Positions 7,865-10,303 of a stretch of DNA of 10,303 nt are shown here, one piece after another (position 1 is the stretch's first letter; each line of letters begins with the position of its first letter). Source of the stretch: Bacteroidota bacterium (GTDB lineage Bacteria; Bacteroidota; Bacteroidia; Bacteroidales; JAKIYJ01); contig JAKIYJ010000037.1 in assembly GCA_022708585.1 (NCBI GenBank), forward strand, positions 1 through 10,303, written 5' to 3'. A program made the position numbers and the translations under genes. Below the pieces are notes generated by a model. The model was not told the DNA's origin, searched no databases, and saw only the letters and a list, made by a program, of their open reading frames with translations.

Positions 7865-7893
7865 ACAACAATTTTATAGAATAGAGCCAAAAA
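7865..7893 (-). repeat. Right arm of the inverted repeat between ribF and fbaA
   Basis: Ends AATAGAGCCAAAAA on the plus strand, the exact reverse complement of the first 14 bases of the left arm. Further inward ACA-ACA and ATTTT blocks also pair with the left arm. The A-run continues one base beyond the pairing and the fbaA stop codon follows within 10 bases. Confidence 0.85.
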
Positions 7894-7901
7894 AGATCAA
7901 A

Positions 7902-8981
7902 TTAATAACGATTTATTGCATTAAGATCATTAAAAGCTATTTTTAATCTTTCCACCATAGCCTTTTCGCCTTCGCGTAGCCATTTACGTGGATCATAATA
8001 TTTTTTGTTAGGTTTGTCTTCTCCTTCTGGATTTCCTATTTGTCCCTGCAAATAATCTTTATATTTATTGTAATATTTGTGTACTCCATCCCAGAAAGCC
8101 CATTGAGTATCGGTATCAATATTCATCTTAATTACACCATAACTTATAGCTTCCTTAATTTTTTCTGGTTCTGAACCTGATCCCCCGTGGAATACAAAAT
8201 TTACGGGATTATTTGCCGTCTCGAATTTTTTGCGAATATATTCCTGAGAGTTTTTAAGAATTACAGGTTCCAGTTTTACATTACCTGGTTTATATACACC
8301 ATGAACATTTCCAAATGATGCAGCGATGGTAAAGTTTGGACTCACTGAGCTTAAAACTTCATAAGCTTTTGCAACTTCTTCTGGTTGAGTATAAAGTTTA
8401 GAACTATGAATGCCAGTATGGTCAACACCATCCTCTTCTCCACCTGTAATACCTAATTCTATTTCAAGCAGCATTTCTATTTTAGATAAACGTTCAAGGT
8501 ATTTTTTGCAAGTTTCCAGATTTTTATCGAGTGGTTCTTCCGACAAATCAAGCATGTGGGAACTAAACAATGGTTTACCGTATTTTTTATAATGTTTTTC
8601 TCCTTCTTCTATCATTCCATCAACCCATGGTAATAATTTTCTTGCGGCATGGTCACTGTGTATAGCAACCGGGATACCATATTTTGTAGACATACGATGA
8701 ATATGATATGCTCCAGAAATACAACCCTGAATGGAGATTGCCAAATCTTCGTTCGGCAAAGAAGAACCTCCAAAAAAAGCACCTCCACCATTAGAAAACT
8801 GAATTATTACAGGAGAATTCATAGCTCGAGCAGATTCCATAACAGCATTTATTGAATTAGTACCTGTTACATTCACAGCAGGTAAAGCAAAAGAATTTTC
8901 TTTCGCAATTTTAAAAATTTGTTGTAAATCTTTCCCATAAACAAAACCAGGAGCAATTTTTTCTGAAATTTTTGTATCCAT
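7902..8981 (-). CDS. fbaA: Class II fructose-bisphosphate aldolase
   Basis: Zinc-dependent enzyme that splits fructose 1,6-bisphosphate into dihydroxyacetone phosphate and glyceraldehyde 3-phosphate in glycolysis and runs in reverse in gluconeogenesis; cytoplasmic. The 359 residues are the same length as E. coli FbaA and co-linear with it, with key positions shifted by one. Marks: PAVNVTGTNSINAVMESA (34-51), SNGGGAFFGG (63-72), HSDHAARKLLPW (108-119) with catalytic Asp110 and zinc ligand His111, LEIELGITGGEEDGVDHTG (172-190), zinc ligand His227 in FGNVHGVY, zinc ligand His265 in FHGGSGS, and the phosphate-binding region GVIKMNIDTDTQ (282-293). All catalytic residues are present. ATG at 8981 fits the family N-terminus. 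It follows the secreted-protein gene on the same strand after 51 bases and converges with ribF; it is probably its own unit. Confidence 0.98.
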   Translation of the reverse strand: MDTKISEKIAPGFVYGKDLQQIFKIAKENSFALPAVNVTGTNSINAVMESARAMNSPVIIQFSNGGGAFFGGSSLPNEDLAISIQGCISGAYHIHRMSTKYGIPVAIHSDHAARKLLPWVDGMIEEGEKHYKKYGKPLFSSHMLDLSEEPLDKNLETCKKYLERLSKIEMLLEIELGITGGEEDGVDHTGIHSSKLYTQPEEVAKAYEVLSSVSPNFTIAASFGNVHGVYKPGNVKLEPVILKNSQEYIRKKFETANNPVNFVFHGGSGSEPEKIKEAISYGVIKMNIDTDTQWAFWDGVHKYYNKYKDYLQGQIGNPEGEDKPNKKYYDPRKWLREGEKAMVERLKIAFNDLNAINRY

Positions 8982-9032
8982 ATATTTTTATTGTTTGTTA
9001 AAATTAAATAAATTATGTTTTATATAAATATA

Positions 9033-10303
9033 TTAATTAATTATTATTTTTTTTAATGAAACATTACCATTAATATTTATTTTACAAAAATAAATTCCTG
9101 AACTTAATTTTGAAACATCAATTTTTTTATTATAAATTCCTTTGATAACACTCTCTTCGGAAACAGTAATTATTTTTTGTCCGGTAAAATTGAATAACTC
9201 AATTAATACATCGCCTTTATTTTCAACAAAATAATTGATATTTAAAATATCAGTAGCGGGATTGGGATAAATTGTAACAGTAATACTGTCAGAACAATTT
9301 ATGTATTTATTATTATTGGTAGAAGGATTATATATTGGTGGAAAGAGAATATAATCTATCCAGGCACAGTCGCTTCCTCCGGAATAATATATATCTTTAA
9401 CATATTCCCATTTAAAAGTATGTGTTCCTGCCTGTACTGGATAAGATACTTTTGCCCAATCCAGAGAACCAGACCATGAATTTTGTTTAACATTATCAAT
9501 ATAAAATTTCAGGAAGTCATAATCAGTTTCAGATGATACTTTTCTAAAAAAAGAAATGCTGTCATCAATACTTACATTAACAGTTATAGAAAGAGTTGAA
9601 TTTTGATTATTACCAATATTTCCAGATTTTGCACAATAAACTCCCTCGTAAGGCTGCACATTCGAAATAGTCCATACTTTATTGCCACCTTGAACCCAAT
9701 TAAATTTATTAAAGTTCCCCGTTTCCCAATCTTCATCAACCTGTCCTATTATTAAACTAAATGTTTTTGTATTTGAATATGCACCTGATGAAACGGTACA
9801 GGTAAAGTTTGCAATAGAACCCATAGCAGCAGAAGAAGCAATATCCACTGAAAAGGTTGATATACCTGAATTGGCAGAATTTATTGTACCAAAATTATAA
9901 ATTGGATTAATTATATTAACATCAGGGTTGGTAGTAGATAATGTCTCTTTTGTATTAAAAGCATCACTATGGCCATTGTTTAAAGTTTTAATATTAATCA
10001 ATACACTTTCACCAGGATCAAGACGATGATTGTTGTTGCCACCTGTTGCATCATCTATTGTTACATCGGATAGCAAAAGAACGGGAGCATTTATCGGAAT
10101 ATTAAAGTTATTTGTCCATGTATTCAACAAATTATCCTGTATATTTATAGTAAAACCAGCTATATGCTGGTCGGGAATATTATCAGCAATTGTCAGAGCA
10201 TAAGCATTATTTTGTGTAGATTGTGTTCCAGAAGCGATATTACCCCAGTTTTGTGCTGATTTGGTAATAGTAATATAAGGGTCAGAAGTAGTAATCATGG
10301 CGT
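9033..10303 (-). CDS. Secreted T9SS cargo protein, C-terminal part (gingipain-like C25 type tail), cut by the window edge
   Basis: The frame is open through the right edge, so the apparent start at 10298 is probably internal and about 422 residues of a longer protein are seen. Order, numbered from that Met: beta-sandwich repeats at about 1-185, Thr/Ser/Asn rich, with SDPYITIT and FGTINS-type wording; a jelly-roll-like module at about 188-320 (DEDWETGNFNKFNW, PYEGVYCAKSG, ISFFRKVSSE, GTHTFKWEYVKD, GSDCAWIDYILFP); a linker; and a type A T9SS sorting domain at about 340-421. The sorting domain shows the marks YPNPATDILNINY (344-356), ELFNFTGQKI (367-376), SSGIYFCKI (399-407) and a final KKIIIN. 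Such domains direct export across the outer membrane and are normally removed on attachment or release. The repeat plus jelly-roll wording resembles the tails of C25 gingipain-like proteases, but the catalytic domain would lie outside the window, so enzyme activity is inference. Confidence 0.85.
   Translation of the reverse strand, partial: AMITTSDPYITITKSAQNWGNIASGTQSTQNNAYALTIADNIPDQHIAGFTINIQDNLLNTWTNNFNIPINAPVLLLSDVTIDDATGGNNNHRLDPGESVLINIKTLNNGHSDAFNTKETLSTTNPDVNIINPIYNFGTINSANSGISTFSVDIASSAAMGSIANFTCTVSSGAYSNTKTFSLIIGQVDEDWETGNFNKFNWVQGGNKVWTISNVQPYEGVYCAKSGNIGNNQNSTLSITVNVSIDDSISFFRKVSSETDYDFLKFYIDNVKQNSWSGSLDWAKVSYPVQAGTHTFKWEYVKDIYYSGGSDCAWIDYILFPPIYNPSTNNNKYINCSDSITVTIYPNPATDILNINYFVENKGDVLIELFNFTGQKIITVSEESVIKGIYNKKIDVSKLSSGIYFCKININGNVSLKKIIIN

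Larger units (their letters stand above)
7641..7893. mobile_element. MITE-like 253-bp element bounded by inverted repeats, no coding capacity
   Basis: Nearly the whole gap between ribF and fbaA is bounded by 29-base imperfect inverted repeats, beginning 13 bases after the ribF stop and ending 8 bases before the fbaA stop. The ends read inward TTTTTGGCTCTATT, identical for 14 bases, and then diverge. Inside are a run of 13 A (7671-7683), a small hairpin TCGTT-TGT-AACGA, an A/G-rich stretch, a five-copy 9-bp repeat and the 12-base palindrome ATTATGCATAAT (7852-7863). I see no ORF of useful length on either strand. The shape fits a non-autonomous transposable element or a decayed IS remnant, but I could not find a convincing target-site duplication (left flank CTTTTAC, right flank AGATCAA). 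The arms are too far apart for an ordinary intrinsic terminator. The inverted repeat is seen; its mobile origin is inferred. Confidence 0.4.

Noticed and set aside
9033..10298. Treating the Met at 10298 as the true start of the secreted protein
   Set aside because: No signal peptide follows it. The first residues read as the middle of a beta-sandwich repeat, and the frame stays open to the window edge.

Overview
The window is very AT-rich bacterial chromosome that looks like Bacteroidota, probably a Bacteroidales/Marinilabiliales-type or related free-living lineage. Four signs point there: a secreted protein with a type IX secretion (T9SS) C-terminal sorting domain, an ATP synthase beta subunit with the extra segment usual in that phylum, a very short epsilon subunit, and a large NtrY-like membrane sensor kinase with the phylum's many-helix N-terminal half. 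Ribosome-binding sites are weak, as is normal there.

Layout from left to right. At 2-862 (+) is the 3' part of a CcmF-type cytochrome c maturation protein, cut by the window edge. It converges, with only 4 bases between stop codons, on a minus-strand block that starts at about 6542. In transcription order that block is atpD (F1 beta, 6542-5031), atpC (F1 epsilon, 4996-4760), a 210-base gap in which I see no gene or convincing terminator, and then a membrane sensor histidine kinase (4549-867). The kinase is split into two overlapping frames at about 2528-2561. ribF (6686-7627, +) diverges from atpD across 143 bases that must hold both promoters. ribF converges on fbaA (class II fructose-bisphosphate aldolase, 8981-7902, -). 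The 274 bases between them hold a 253-bp inverted-repeat-bounded, apparently non-coding element containing a five-copy 9-bp tandem repeat. At the right edge (10303-9033, -) is the C-terminal part of a secreted T9SS cargo protein whose repeats resemble the C-terminal region of gingipain-like (C25) proteases.

Most genes are housekeeping: ATP synthesis, FMN/FAD synthesis, glycolysis and cytochrome c maturation. No defence system, CRISPR array, integrase, rRNA or tRNA was seen. The two points most worth a second look are the frame break in the sensor kinase (sequencing error, recent mutation, or real two-frame expression) and the MITE-like element between ribF and fbaA. I do not see a clearly new biological system here.
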